Numbered from the stretch's first letter, positions 22,254 to 34,615 are shown. The stretch is DNA of 64,000 nt from Agelaius tricolor (GCA_023055355.1 JALJCS010000029.1:3472001-3536000), one strand, 5' to 3'. The notes: generated from the sequence alone by a model not told the origin. Program-made: numbers and translations.

Positions 22254-22315
22254 ATCCCTGTTTCACTTAGGAGAAAGCAGAGAGGATGAAATGGGGGGTT
22301 TAAACCCCGGTATCC
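22254..22315 (+). repeat. Dispersed repeat, copy 1
   Basis: 'cctgtttcacttaggagaaa' through 'ggggtttaaacccc' recurs at 24076-24130 with a few changes. The family is not recognised. Confidence 0.6.
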
Positions 22316-23639
22316 AGCCTGTCCAGATCCCTCTGTGGACTCCCTCATGCCCTTTCACTGGAGGATGGCACAGCTCAAAAGTGCATGAAAATGACAAATC
22401 CTTCATTTCTGGCGAAGGGGGAGGCTCCTTCCCCTCCTCCTGCCTTGGGGTGGGGGTGATAACTCCCTTTCCCATGCTAATGGATGTCTCTAAGTGCTTT
22501 CCAAAGGCATGCATGGCTGCAGCAGTGCCAAGCTGTCATTCCCCCATCCCAGTGGCATCGGGAAAGTTCGGTCGGGAGCAGGAAGGATCCTTTGTGCTGG
22601 ATTCTGCACAGAGAGGAGGGGAGGCAACAGAGAAAAAGCTTCACCCAAGGTCACTGAAGGAGAGAACAACCCAGGTATTTTATTTCCAGGACCAATAACC
22701 TCTCCTTGTGCTTCTTTTTGTCATTCTAGTTCTTTTTTTCCCCTTTTCCAGTGCTGGCACTTGCTGTTTCGATCCCATCCATCGCGAATATTCGGGCAGT
22801 CAAACACCCGGGCTGGCTAAACATCCTTAAGTGATTTTAAAACGAGGGGAAAAACATGAGCTAGGAAGAAAATAATGAAGTTTGTGGCTCTGAATCCTAA
22901 GCAGTCGCTCTGGTCGGGGCTCTGTGGTGTGCAGGGATGAACTCATCCTGTGCCAGCCAATTGGAGGTTCCCTCAAGCCAAGCTGCTTTATAATTAAGTG
23001 ATAATTGTTTTTGCTGGGGAGCACACAAGAAAGATAAACAGCTTGAGGAATCAATAAGCATCAAGGTCATAGGCTGAGTTATTTACTGAATCATCTGCAA
23101 TTTATCTCCCAACTTTTCTGTACAAAAGAAAACAGTGGCTCTGTTTCACACAGGGTTTGGAAGTGCAGCGTGAGTGTCATTACTTGAAAACAAAACAAAA
23201 CCCAGCAAATTTGGGGCTTTCATCTGAAAAACCTTCAGGATGAACCAAGGAAGGTTTGGGGGCAAACTGCCAAAGAGCAGTGCAGCATCCCCACACACAC
23301 ATCCCCAGATCCACACGTGCACTTGCTCTCTTACATTGGTTGAACCAAATCGATGCAAAGCCCTGCCTGGACATTTCCTTCTCATTAACTTAAATTTATC
23401 CCTAATTGACATGGACCAAGCTGCCCCGGACTCCGTGTGCTCTGAGTGTGAGCAGCCCCTCACATCCATGGATTTGCAGCCCTTTGAAGCTGAACTCGTG
23501 CTTGGCAGAGGTGGGAGTGCAGCACAGGGGTGGAAGGAGCAGGAGCAGCCTCAGTGAGGGTCCTTTTCCAGCTGGTGACAGCTGGAAGTGGCCTCTCCGT
23601 GCTGTGGTGCTCCCAGCTGCACTCTTGGCCTGGTCCAGT
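22316..23639. other. Unassigned
   Basis: 22830-23110 is AT-rich and repeat-free. No supported gene. Confidence 0.4.
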
Positions 23640-23892
23640 GGCAAAGAACAACAGGGAATGGCTTCAGTCTGACAGGGGGGAGGTTGGGATTAGATATTAG
23701 GAAAGGATTGTTCCCTGTGAGGGTGGGGATGCCCAGGCTGCCCAGAGAAGCTGTGGCTGCTCCTGGATCCCTGGAAGTGTTTAAAATGTCAAGCCTTAAC
23801 CTGGTCTAGTGGAAGGTGTCCCTGTCCATGGCAAGGGGGTTGCACTGAGGTGAGTTTTACATCCTTTCCATCCCAAACCATTCTATGATTCC
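23640..23892 (+). mobile_element. CR1 LINE 3' end
   Basis: Sense tail with 'attagatattaggaaaggat', 'agctgtggctgctcctggat' and the terminal 'ccattctatgattcc'. Confidence 0.88.
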
Positions 23893-24075
23893 ACCCTCAG
23901 CTGAGGGTGCTCCTGCACTGTAGCTGATTTATTGGTGCTTGTAGCTCCAGGTTAGTCATTCCCTCCCTTGTGGTGTCTCAGGCTTTGCTATAGACCCTTC
24001 TATATGTTCCTCAATCCCTAAAATAATGATTGTGGGATGCTTTTCACTGGGAGACCTCAATTCTGCTTGGTATCC

Positions 24076-24130
24076 CTATTTCACTTAGGAGAAAGCAGAG
24101 AGGACGAATTGAGGGGTTTAAAACCCTCAA
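24076..24130 (+). repeat. Dispersed repeat, copy 2
   Basis: 'cctatttcacttaggagaaa' through 'gaggggtttaaaaccc', matching 22254-22315 in the same orientation 1.8 kb away. Confidence 0.6.
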
Positions 24131-24371
24131 GATTTTCTATTGAACCAGCACCAGAGCAGGGACCCTGGGTCCCAGTCTGGTGCATTATCCTCTGAACAGC
24201 ATTGACCCCTTGCACCAAAGAGAATATTTAATTTTTACAGCCTCAAGTGAGTGCAGGAAAGGCTTTTCCCTGGATAGAGATTGCAGTATCCCCATTTCCT
24301 CACGCGAAATCCAAATCAACTCTGAGCTGCAGAACTGATAAATGAATTAATAGCACAGATATGGAATTGTG
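24131..24371. other. Unassigned
   Basis: No feature recognised. Confidence 0.4.
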
Positions 24372-24550
24372 CAGTCAGGAATTGTTTGGCTTGGAAGTGA
24401 CCCTAAAGCCCATCTTGTTCCACTCCCTTCCCATGTCAGGGATGCCTTCCAGCAGCCTGCATTGCTCCAAGCTCTGTCCAGCCTGGCCTTGTAACCTCCA
24501 GGGATGGGACAGCCACTCCTCTGGCCTTCTATGACCCCATTCCCAGCACC
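24372..24550 (-). mobile_element. CR1 LINE 3' end, antisense
   Basis: 'ttgtttggcttggaagtgac', 'catcttgttccactcccttc' and 'ctgtccagcctggccttg' in antisense order. Confidence 0.8.
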
Positions 24551-24761
24551 TGGGTGCCTGAAGTGAACATTTCTGTGTGGAATCTGCCCCTTTTGCCAAG
24601 GCTCTGGAGGAAGGTGTCGCGTGCCGCTTCGCCCACGGCAGCCCTGTGCTGCTGGCTGGCCCCAAAACAGATTAATGAGATCAAAATCCATCTGGCAGCT
24701 CACTTGCTGCTGTGGGAGGGCTTTGGCAGCTCCGTGGCTGTGAGCAGCTCTCCTGCCATGG

Positions 24762-25316
24762 TAATCTCCTCATGCTGAGTTCCTCCTGCCTGCATTGATC
24801 AGGTTTGGTTTGCATCAGATAATCTGTAATCTCATTTTTTTTTAATCTTCTCCCTATATTGATCAGGTCTGGTTTGGATCAGGTAATCTCCTCATGCTGA
24901 GCTCCTCCTGCCTGTATTGATCAGGTTTGGTTTGGATCAAGTAAACTCCTCAAGTTGAGTTCCTCCTCCCTGTATTGATCAGGTTTAGATCAGGTAATCT
25001 CCTCATGCTGAGTTCCTCCTCTGTGTATTAATCAGGTTTGGTTTGGATCAAGTAATCTGTAATCTCATTTTTTTAATCTCCTCCCTACATTGATCAGGTT
25101 TGGTTTGGATCAGGTAATCTCCTCATGCTGAGTCCCTCCTCCCTGTATTGATCAGGTTTGGTTTGGGTCAAGTAAACTCCTCAAGTTGAGTTCCTCCTTC
25201 CTGTATTGATCAACTTTGGTTTGGATCAGGTAATCTCCTCAGGCTGAGTTCCTGTATGGATTAGGTTTTCCTCCCTGCATTGATCAGCTTTGGTTTGGAT
25301 CAGGTAACCTGGGGAT
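24762..25316 (+). repeat. ~58-bp minisatellite with 231-bp higher-order unit
   Basis: The basic unit contains 'ttgatcaggtttggtttgga' followed by one of three variants: A 'ggtaatctcctcatgctgag', B 'ctgtaatctcattttttt', C 'gtaaactcctcaagttgag'. The order is A-B-A-C-A-B-A-C-A. Variant C recurs at 24941 and 25172 (231 bp) and variant B at 24821 and 25053 (232 bp), so a tetramer was duplicated as a block. Most units carry the palindrome TGATCA. Confidence 0.9.
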
Positions 25317-25376
25317 GGCAGAGCTGGGAGGGTACAGGTGCTCCTGGCAGAGCTGGGAGGGTACAGGTGTTCCTGG
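25317..25376 (+). repeat. 29-bp tandem duplication
   Basis: 'ggcagagctgggagggtaca' plus 'ggtg(c/t)tcct' occurs twice in tandem, differing by one base, directly after the higher-order array. Confidence 0.85.
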
Positions 25377-28300
25377 CTGTATCCTGACAGGGGCTCTAGA
25401 AAAGCTTGAGCTTTTCCTGCTGCTCTCTGATCACAGAGCTCACTTGGCCCCAGGGCCCCTCTCTGAGGTTTCTCTTTTCTGTGGGCTTCCTGCAGTGCCC
25501 GTGGAGTTGGTGCTGGACCTTCCAAACCCTCCAGTTTGTAGCATCCCTGATCTCTTGCTGGCTTTCCATGCTCCTTCCCCTTCTCCTCCATGAGAGAATT
25601 CCTCCCATATTTCACTCTCCTGCTTTGTGATGCCCTGTTGATCCCCATTGCTTTGCTCCCCTCTCCAATGTTTATTGCTCTCCTTTGTGTGGCTGCCAGA
25701 GCATCCTCCCATTTCTTTGTCCTGGTTCCCTGTGAGCCAAACCATCAGAGCAGATCCTTGGAGCCTGCTGTGCTCCTTTCCCTGCAGCAGTGGAGCTGAA
25801 TTTAAGCAGGCTGGAGAGGGCTGGCTCAGTGAGAGATCCCAGATCCCAGTGCCAGCACTCCCAGTGCTCGCAGGTGGGAGTGCCAGGAGCTGGTGAGACA
25901 GCAGGGATCACCCACCCTGTGTCTCTGTTACTCCCCCTGCTCCATGCTCTGCACCCAGCCTGCACAGCACAGCAGATTTCTGGTATTGGTTTTTGCACCT
26001 CTACCAGCCACACTGCAGACAAGATCTGGGGTTCTCCTCTGCTTAGGGACATGATATTTCATTTTTCCCACAGTCTTCCTGGTTGGCATTTAGAGATGCT
26101 TTCCATGGGATGGCATTCACAGGTTCAAGCAGCTGTTGAATTATGATGTGGTTATCTCAGAGAGGAAAAAGTAGGAGTGCTTGACCCAGAGGGCCCTTCC
26201 AGTCCCCTGCACAAGTCTCTTTTGTTCAGTTCTCTGCTCTGATGCAAACCATGAGAGCCAAGCTGTGACCCCCTTCCCTGCACATCCGTGCCACCAGATG
26301 CATTCCAAGTGCTGCTCCTGTTATCTCAGGCTCCTTTATCTAATGTATTTATCATACTGAGGAAGCAATCCACACACCTCCTCCTCCTCCTCCTCTCTGC
26401 AAGGGCTGCAGTGCATTAACTGCCACGCCACCAGCCCAAATTACAGCTTGGCATAGATCAGCCCTGGCTTTTGAAATCTATTTAAATGGATGGAGCGATC
26501 TCCAGTGAGAGGCTGGAGAGAAGAGATGCTGTGTTAATCTGTAATGAAACATGAACTAACCCTGAAGGAAAGACAAGAGCGTGTGAATGGGGCCCTTGTT
26601 GCAATGAGCATTTCCCATGATGTTCTCATTCTCTTTCCATTTTTGCCATATATCCTCTGCTCTCTCTCCCCTTTTTCCTTTTCCCTTTGGAGATGCTCTC
26701 TATAATGATCCCGTCACTGGAGTTTTCACGAACAGAAATGAGTTCTTTTATTTCATTTGCTCACGACCTGAAGAAACTTTAAATGGAACTGGTGGTAGTG
26801 AAAAGCAAGCTGTAAGCGTGGAGATGACAACCTTATATTATATTTATAAAGTCTGCCTTCAGATGAGTTGGAAAATACTTTCTGTACTTCAGGAAAGAAA
26901 CTTTTGAAATTACTCTCCCACATTACTATTAATTTAATTTCTTAAAGTTGAAGTGTTTGCAAAGTCAAAAAGTGCTTCCATTCGCTGTATCTGTGTCATA
27001 AACTTTGCTGCTTTATAACACAAATGAAATTGTTTTGAAGCTCGGGATTGAAATTTTCAAAAATGCCTAGAGCACTTTGATTAGAGCTGCTTGGAAAAAA
27101 AATTCTAATGAATCAGTTTTTCAAAATGGAAACACAGATTCACCGAAATCAAATCATTTTGTGGGGGCTATCACCATTTTCTCATTTAAAATTTCATCAA
27201 AATGTTTTATTTCAATGAAGCCAAATCCCCTTGGTTCAGTTTTGTGTGTGGTTATGCTGCAATTTGTCATAGGGAGCGGTGTTAGGAGAGGAAAACAAAG
27301 CCTTTGATGAGGCTCTTGTCAAAGAGGTCAACTTTTTGTTAAAAAAATGTATTGGAGGTGGGAAACTTGCTTTTCCTGGTTAATGGAGAAGATGAGGCAG
27401 GTTGGAATTTCCCAAGGACAAAGAGGTGGTGGTTGCTCCATCTGTGGTTTCTGTGGAGGTTCCTCCTGGCACTGACCCCATCCAGCCAATGCTCCCCATC
27501 TCCCGTGTCAGGGGAGCTCAGCTGTTGCCTCAACTCATAAATCAAAACTTGTTCTGCTGGGGTGAGATTGCTTTGAAGATTAATTCCTTTGAAAGGTTAG
27601 GGCTGAGGGCAAGAAGGGGACCTTTCTCACCCCTGGAAATGGCAGCGGTGCTGTGAAATGTCTCGGTCTGAAAGAAAAGTCAGGGCTGAGTGGTTGGGGA
27701 CATGGCTGTGGTTGTGTTTGGGGATGGCTCCCCTGGAGCTGTGGGGCCCCAGGTCTCCAAAAAAAAGGAGCTGGTGCTGTGTTCTGGGTCACCACAGGCC
27801 ATGAATCTCTGCCCTCCTCCTCTCCATCTGCTCTTGAGGAACATGATTCCATTGGAAATTTGGGAATTACAAGCAGGGGGATGTGCTCCTCCCAGTCCCA
27901 TCCCCGTGGGAGGCACCTGCTCTCCTGAGCAGTCACATTCATCCCAGTGGTGCTTCTCCAGGTGTCCTTTGGTTAAAACCCAACCATGTGACTCTACCAG
28001 TCGTGCACCACAGTCTCTGCGTGCAACACCAATCTCTGATTCCCTTTAAACACAGAATATTCTGTCCTGGGGTATGGTCTGTGTGGTGGGACTCCACCTG
28101 ACATCAAATCCTCCTGTTGTCAGAAAAAATGAAATTATCCATGTCCTGAGGGATTTCTTGCCTTAGTAGGTGACGAAGGAGGAATGGAGGGTACTGCAGC
28201 CTCTACCATGCCCCATGAAACAGCACTGAGCTGGCTCAGGCAGAAGCCACAATCCCAATAAAAGGCTTTCCTGGTTTCTTCAGAGCTCAGCACTGCTCCC

Positions 28301-29039
28301 ACTTGTTGCACGCCCAGTTCTGGTACACTCCTCATGCCCACACATTGATGTTTGCTAATTTGCCCCGTTTTTTGCATGATGAAGGGTTGGATGAATTGAA
28401 GTGAGTGCCCCATCCCTGAGAACCTTTCCTACTACAGCTTCTGGTGGACCTTGACACCCTTGTGCTACAAAATCCCAGGAGCACTGGGCTGGCCAGGAAG
28501 GTTTTCCATTCCCAGTGTTGGCAGGTGCAGTGGGAGGGTTGGAATTTGGGGATTGGCCCAACCATTTCTCCTGCCTGCTTGCCAATTAATCCCCTGCCGA
28601 GCAAATACCTTCCCTGTGCTTTATCATCTTGAAAAGAGTCTTAAAGACAAACAGAAAAGCAAGAAAGAAACAAACCAAGGCACCCGCCAATAAATTCAAT
28701 GCACCGAGGAAAACACAGAAAACACTAAGCAAACTCCAAACAGCCCCTTCCTCTGAGTTAATTAATTGGAGCCCTGTTTGGGAACAAGCACCCTCTTAAA
28801 TCCCCCATTGCTGGATGCAATTTTCTCTGTACAATCACTCGGTGTCCCTGACGGACAGGAGCCCAATCACTTCTCGGCAGAAGGCGAGCGCTGCTGCAGT
28901 GCCCAAGTGAAAATAATGGATTTTTAACATTGCTGCAAGGCTTGTAAATACCAATGGGAACCAGTTCCAACCCTCCACGACTGCCTTGTGGTCCCTCCAA
29001 GCTGACAGGAGGTGGTGTTGGGCTCCAGCTAGGGTTTCC
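25377..29039. other. 3.7-kb repeat-poor stretch
   Basis: No CR1 or LTR recognised. A short (CTC)n lies at about 26376. 26440-27350 is AT-rich with low repeat content and no frame above 100 codons, and may contain conserved non-coding sequence. No exon can be supported. Confidence 0.45.
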
Positions 29040-29135
29040 TACAACAGGAGACACGGTGCTGGTGATGGGGGTTGGGATAAGATGATTTTTAAGATTGGTT
29101 GCAAACTCAAACCATGCTATGATTCCATGATTTTT
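29040..29135 (+). mobile_element. CR1 LINE 3' tip
   Basis: 'gggataagatgatttttaag' followed by 'aaaccatgctatgattccat'. Short and diverged. Confidence 0.7.
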
Positions 29136-29209
29136 TCAAGTTCTATGGCTTCTCCCACCAGTGCTTGCAACGGGTGCAGGAACTTGTAAATGGCTGGGCT
29201 CTGGGATGT

Positions 29210-29708
29210 GGAAGATGATTTTTAGTGGGGGGCAAAGACCTGGAAGGAGCTGGAGCTGCTGGAGCAAGTCCAGAGGAGCCCACGGAGCTGCTCCAGGGCT
29301 GGAGCCCCTCTGCTCTGGAGCCAGGCTGGGAGAGCGGGGGGTGCTCACCTGGAGAGGAGAAGGCTCCAGGGAGAGCTCAGAGCCCCTGGCAGGGCCTGAA
29401 GGGGCTCCAGGAGAGCTGGAGAGGGACTGGGGACAAGGGATGGAGGGACAGGACACAGGGAATGGCTCCCAGTGCCAGAGGGCAGGGCTGGATGGGATAT
29501 TGGGAATTGGGAATTGTTCCCTGGGAGGGTGGGCAGGCCCTGGCACAGGGTGCCCAGAGCAGCTGCAGCTTCCCCTGGATCCCTGGGAATGTCCAAGGCC
29601 AGGCTGGACAGGGCTGGGAGCAGCCTGGGGTAATGGAAGGTGTCTGCCCACGGCAGGGATGGAATGAGATGAGCTTCAAGATCCCTTCAAGCCCAACCCA
29701 TCCCAGGA
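29210..29708 (+). mobile_element. CR1 LINE 3' end, part of composite
   Basis: A longer sense CR1 with the untranslated block 'ggagaggagaaggctccag', 'ggactggggacaagggatgg', 'gcagcctggggtaatgg' and 'aacccatcccaggattc'. A 168-codon + strand frame and its shadows are CR1-derived. It matches 57045-57550 in inverse orientation. Confidence 0.88.
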
Positions 29709-29856
29709 TTCTAAGATGAGACAAGCTGGGCTCAGAGGGGTGAATGCAAAGCCTTGCAGGTTTGAATCCCTCTGCTTGTGATGGGAAGCAGAACCAACTT
29801 TTGAAAGCAGGTTTTATTGGGACAGGTGATGCTGAACACCTTTTGCTGGCTGTTTT
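29709..29856 (+). repeat. Spacer shared with 56912-57044 (inverted)
   Basis: Contains 'gatgagacaagctgggctca', 'ctctgcttgtgatgggaagc' and 'gatgctgaacaccttttgct'. The reverse complement occurs at 56912-57060, also between two CR1 tails. I do not recognise the family. Confidence 0.75.
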
Positions 29857-29940
29857 GGATGGGGCTTGGAGCAAGCTGGGAGGCTGGAGCTAGATGAATT
29901 TCAAGTTGCCTTCCAACCCAACCCAGCCTGAGTTTCTGTG
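29857..29940 (+). mobile_element. CR1 LINE 3' tail after spacer
   Basis: 'ggatggggcttggagcaagc' to 'ccttccaacccaacccagcc', a diverged CR1 end. Confidence 0.7.
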
Positions 29941-32900
29941 CCACTGCTCCTGCCATCCCTGGGGTGGGAGTTCAGCACCTTGGGGTGTGCAAAAAGCTGG
30001 GGAAGGAGACAGACTGGGCAGGATGTGAGCAAATGGATGGAGCAGAACTCAGGATGAGCTTTGCTCAGCTCTGAGCAGCTTTTAGCTGTTAAATTGCTGT
30101 CTGCGTCCTTGAGCATGAAGCAGCCCTGAAGATTTTGGTGGCTGCTGGTGCTGGCCAGCTGGCTCAGGCCATGGGGTCAGTGCTATTAAAGGCCTAATTC
30201 CCAGGCACTGCGCTAACAACTTAACTATGTTTATAATATCAGCGAGAACCCATGTCAAATCCATTGTTGCATGATGTGACCAAATCCATTACTGCACACA
30301 TGGAAATCAATTACTGCACATTAGGGAACATTTAACACTTGAGCCTTTTCCGCTGCCTTGTTTGCGCGCCGTGGCCGGAGGAATCGTTATCTGCCACTCT
30401 GGAAATGGATTTGCTTCTTATTTTTTGTAACATCTGCAGGGGATGTGTGCAGGTACGGAGTGAAACACATGCACAGTGCTTGGTTAATGGTGAGGAGCTC
30501 GAGCAGAGCTGGGTGGTGCTGAGCTGAAGTTACTACTGATGGGTTTTATCCCAAATGTGTGGGAATAAATGTTTTCCTCTGCTGGATTCACACATACTCC
30601 TCTAGCTGATGCTTCTGTCTCCTGGAGCCACCTCTCCCACGCAAGCAGAGCTCGTTGGCCCACACTGCTGCATTCCTCCTCTGTTTTCTCTGCATTTAAC
30701 ACAAAAAAAAAAAACCTCTGTCAAGTAGAAAACTGCATGTTTACTCTGGAATCACAGAGGATCAGGCAAGAAAAGGTGTTCTGGGATGTGCTGTGGTGGC
30801 AGCAGGGAGAGAGCTCATGCTGACTGAGATTTGGCTTCACCTTCCTCCTTAAACAAGCTCACCCCCTGAGGTTTTCATGGGATTTGAGGACAGGGATAGA
30901 CAAAATCAATGTGTAATAATAGCTAGCTGGAAAAGAGCTCCTGTGCAATGGGATAGAGCAGAAATGTCTCCTACCCCTTTCCATCTCGGGGGTGGGCTGA
31001 TGCACCTCTGCTCCTGCAACGCCCCAATCCTGCACCCTCTCCCAAAGAGTCAGGATTTTCCTGCCAGGAGCTGCTTGCACATCCCACCTTTCCCCCAGCT
31101 CTGTGCCCTCACTTAGCAGGTGCTCTCCACCTTCCTTCTCCTGTGCACCCGCTGCGAGATGAAGGAAATGGATGAAGGTTAATTTTTTCGGTCCCTCTCA
31201 TAATGACTCATCCATAACGATTTCCATTGGTTATATTTCCTTGTGTGACAGAAACAATTTACTGCATTCCTGCAAAGCCTATTTTCTCTGCATGATCTGC
31301 TTGTGCGGAGGTTTGGGGAAGTAATTTACAGATATTTTGCCTCAAAATAGCTTACAAAGACAAAAGAGTCCTGTTGACACCAAGGTGCTCTCCTCATGAG
31401 CTGGGGAAACGGCATAAAACAGCTCAAAAATAAAAACACTTTATGGTAGTCACTCAAAGTCAAATTCTACACCACACACTGTGGTCAAAAGCTCTTTTTG
31501 CTGGTGGGGAGGCACAGGAGTGCTTTGATTCAGGTTTGCCTTGTAGGAGGATCCTCAGTGACATAAATCAGCAGGGGTTTCAGTGTAGGGGGTTGCGATG
31601 CTGCTGATGGATTTGGCCCTGGATATTTTGTGATGGGGAAAGGCAGCCATGGGGCTGCCATGAGGTGTGAGGGCACAGAACTCCTGAGCATTTTCCAGGT
31701 AGGATTTTGGTGGTTTTGCTGTGGGATCAGGGCCAGAAGCCCCAGGAGGAGGCAGAGGGTCAGGGGGCAATGCATTTTGGCAGAGTCCAGGTTTTCTCTG
31801 GGTGTCAGCGCCCTGCTGGAACCTCCCTGCCCAGCCAAACTGCTGCCTCTGCCAGCAGCACTCAGATCGTGACTATTCAAGGGAATTTGCTCAGGCAAAT
31901 GTTTCTCCTAATGCCAGTGTTCTCCAGCTACTCAGGATATTCTGAGTGGTGTGCTCAGTGCTCTGCAATGGATAGCTCTGTTATTTCCTGGATGTCCACT
32001 ATTCCAGGACATGATGCCCCCTCCCTGCTTGCTCCCATTGCCCCACAAGCTCAGCATCTCCTGTGCCTGGCAGAGCATGGGAATCACCTGTGGCTGATTC
32101 AAATGGGAGCAGTGGGGGGAAAAGTTTCACGCTCGTGTCTCCATCTGCTCACTTGGTTTGAATCTTGTCAGCAGACACGGTGGCAGAAGGTGAGGAGTGT
32201 CATCCATGAGAGCAGGCACAGTTTTGCCTTCCCCTGCAGGCTCTGGTGTAGATAGCACAGATAACACCCTGCAGGCTGGGAGCAAAGGCCACTGGCACAC
32301 CAGAAGCTGCAGGGTGAGGGCAAGGCTGTGTGCCAGGCATGGGGGATAAATTAGAGACGGTGAGTGGAGGGGAAAAGTTTTTATGCCAAGGAGCTGGGCT
32401 GTGCTGCAGTCACAGCTCATCCAAAGGAAGCAGTTCATGCAAGGCATAGGAAAATTGGGAGCTGGAGCAAGGATATGGGCTGAGAACATGGGCTTTGAGT
32501 GAGCACAGCACAGAGGCTCTGGTTTAACTCAAGATGGGTGAAACATGGGGCGATACCAACTGGTCTCAACTTTCTGCCTTGCCTCCATGCTGAATCCCTT
32601 CCAGATGCTGGTACCCACCTCCAAATTGCTTGGGATTTACTGGGAGCTCTTAGTTCCATTTTTGCTTTCCCTCTTTGTCCTTGCTCTGCTGTTTATTTTG
32701 GAAAGCAAATGCTTGTTCTGTGAAAGATTTGGTGCTGAGAAACCAAAACCAACCAGAAATTTCTTAACACATGCTGTTCTAACACCTGATGCTCTTAGAC
32801 CTCCAAGCTATTGCAGCTCTTGAGGTGAGGACAATTATCAAAGCTGTCATGTTCGAGGGCAGTGCTTGTGCTGCTGTCCTGGTATCCTGGGGAGCCTGAA

Positions 32901-33080
32901 TCACAGAGCTGAGCTTGGTACCTGCCTCCTTCCAGCACCCATGAGACCCTTGGTGTCCCTCTCAGCAGGGCTGGGGAGTCAGGGCAGTCGCAGATCTGGG
33001 GGTGGGAAAGGCAGGTGGCTGTTGGTGGGCATGGGACAGCTGGCAACATCCAACAGTGGCTCTTTATCCCCCTCCCACCC
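29941..33080. other. 3.1-kb repeat-poor stretch
   Basis: No LTR or CR1 recognised. 30171-30460 and 31160-31480 are repeat-free, with AT-rich motif-dense sequence and retained CpGs, and could be conserved elements. An A-tract lies at about 30703. No exon is supported. Confidence 0.45.
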
Positions 33081-33752
33081 CAGGAACACCAGGGAGCGCA
33101 AGGGAACATCAGGGAACACAAAGGAGCAAAAGGGAGCACAAGGGAACGTCAAGGAACACCACGGAGCACAAAGGAGCACCAGGGAGCACAAGGAAACACA
33201 AGGGAACATCAGGGAGCACCAGGGAACACCAGGGAAAACAAGGGAGCACCAGGGAACATGAAGGAACACCAGGGAGCACGAGGGAGTGCAGGGGAACATC
33301 AGGGAGAACCGGGGGACACAAGGGAGCCCCAGGGAGCACAAGGGAGCACAAGGGAGAACCAGGGAGCCCCAGGGAACACAGGGGAGTACCAGGAACACCA
33401 GGGAACACAAGGGAACAGAAGGGAACCCCAGGGAGCCCCAGGGAACACAAGGGGACATCAGGGGAGCCCCAGGGAACACAAGGGAACACAAGGGAGCACC
33501 AGGAACACCAGGGAACACAAGGGAACACAAGGGAACACAAGGGAGCCCCAGGGAGCCCCAGGGAGCCCCAGGGAACACAAGAGAACACAGGGGAGCCCCA
33601 GGGAACACAAGGGAACACAGGGGAGCCCCAGGGAACACCAGGGAACACAAGGGAGCCCCAGGGAGCCCCAGGGAGCCCCAGGGAACACAAGGGAGCCCCA
33701 GGGAGCCCCAGGGAACACAAGGGAGCCCCAGGGAGCCCCAGGGAACACAAGG
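33081..33752 (+). repeat. Decamer minisatellite, about 67 units
   Basis: Ten-base units are mostly gggaacacaa, gggaacacca, gggagcacaa and, on the right, gggagcccca. From about 33540 a 30-bp higher-order unit appears (two gggagcccca plus one gggaacacaa). GGG recurs with seven-base loops, which meets the usual G3-N1-7 quadruplex rule along most of the array. The unit has no stop in any register on either strand, so all six frames are open for 100-350 codons. None of these is a gene. Confidence 0.97.
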
Positions 33753-34615
33753 CCCCTTGTGCTGCCCATGGTGTCACTGCCTGCAGCGTGGGCTGTGGCG
33801 CTGGGGCCGAAGGCCGTGTCTGGCCCAGCTGTCAAGGGGCCCTTTGTGCAGGCAGCCAGGGCAGATGGTGCCACGTCAGGCCCGCTGTCCCTCTGAGTGC
33901 TGCGGGTGCCATGGCTTTGTCACATCAGCCCCCTGCAGCACAGGCTCTGCGGGGATTTGGTGACACTGAGTGCCCCCAGCCCTGGCTGTGCTCAGTGAGC
34001 TGGGGAGGGCAGGCAGCAGCGTCCTCACCCTCCAGATCTCCCCAGTAGTGTGTTTTTCTTCCTCTGCTTGGCTACTCAGTCTTCCCTGAGGGTCAGGAGC
34101 TGCCTTTGCAGCGCAGGAGGATCTGTGCATGTGTCCCTTCCTGAGGGCTGCAGAGCAAAGGCTTGGGCACCTCAGGAGCTTCCTGGAGGTGAGAGAAGGG
34201 GGTGCCTCTCCTGAGAGCAACCAGGGAGACCACAGCAAGGTTTTAACCCCTTGAGGAAGGGATGGATAAGTGCCAGCCCACGTGAGTGGCAGCAGAAGAG
34301 GCTCTGGAGCAGGTCCCTCCTGGCTGTGGTTGCAATGGTGAGGCACTTGCAGCCCCTCTGGTGGCTGCATGGCTGTGTTGACCTGCTGCATGCCCCATGC
34401 CATGGCAGAGGGTGTCCCCAGAGCACCAGCAGAATCTGTCTACTGGAACAGAGCCCCCAGAAACCATGGGGTCTGTTCCAGCACACGGATAAGCCCCATC
34501 CCTCTGAAGGCAGGGGGCTGTTGGCATTAAGTTCTGGTGCAAGTGTACAAGTGGCAGCAGCAGCTTCTACCAGATCTAGGCATGAAAACAAGACCATTTC
34601 AGGCTCCAGGTTAAT

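Noticed and set aside
21844..22698. 284-codon + strand frame
   Set aside because: Its first half is antisense CR1 and the rest has no recognisable domain.
26617..26907. 96-codon frame as a possible exon
   Set aside because: AT-rich region; no recognised domain and no convincing splice signals at both ends.
29136..29719. Opposed frames of 164-171 codons
   Set aside because: Both lie in a CR1 3' untranslated region that recurs at 57 kb.
33002..34048. 348-codon + strand frame and overlapping frames on both strands
   Set aside because: They run through the decamer array, whose unit has no stop in any register; no domain, splice site or codon pattern supports coding.
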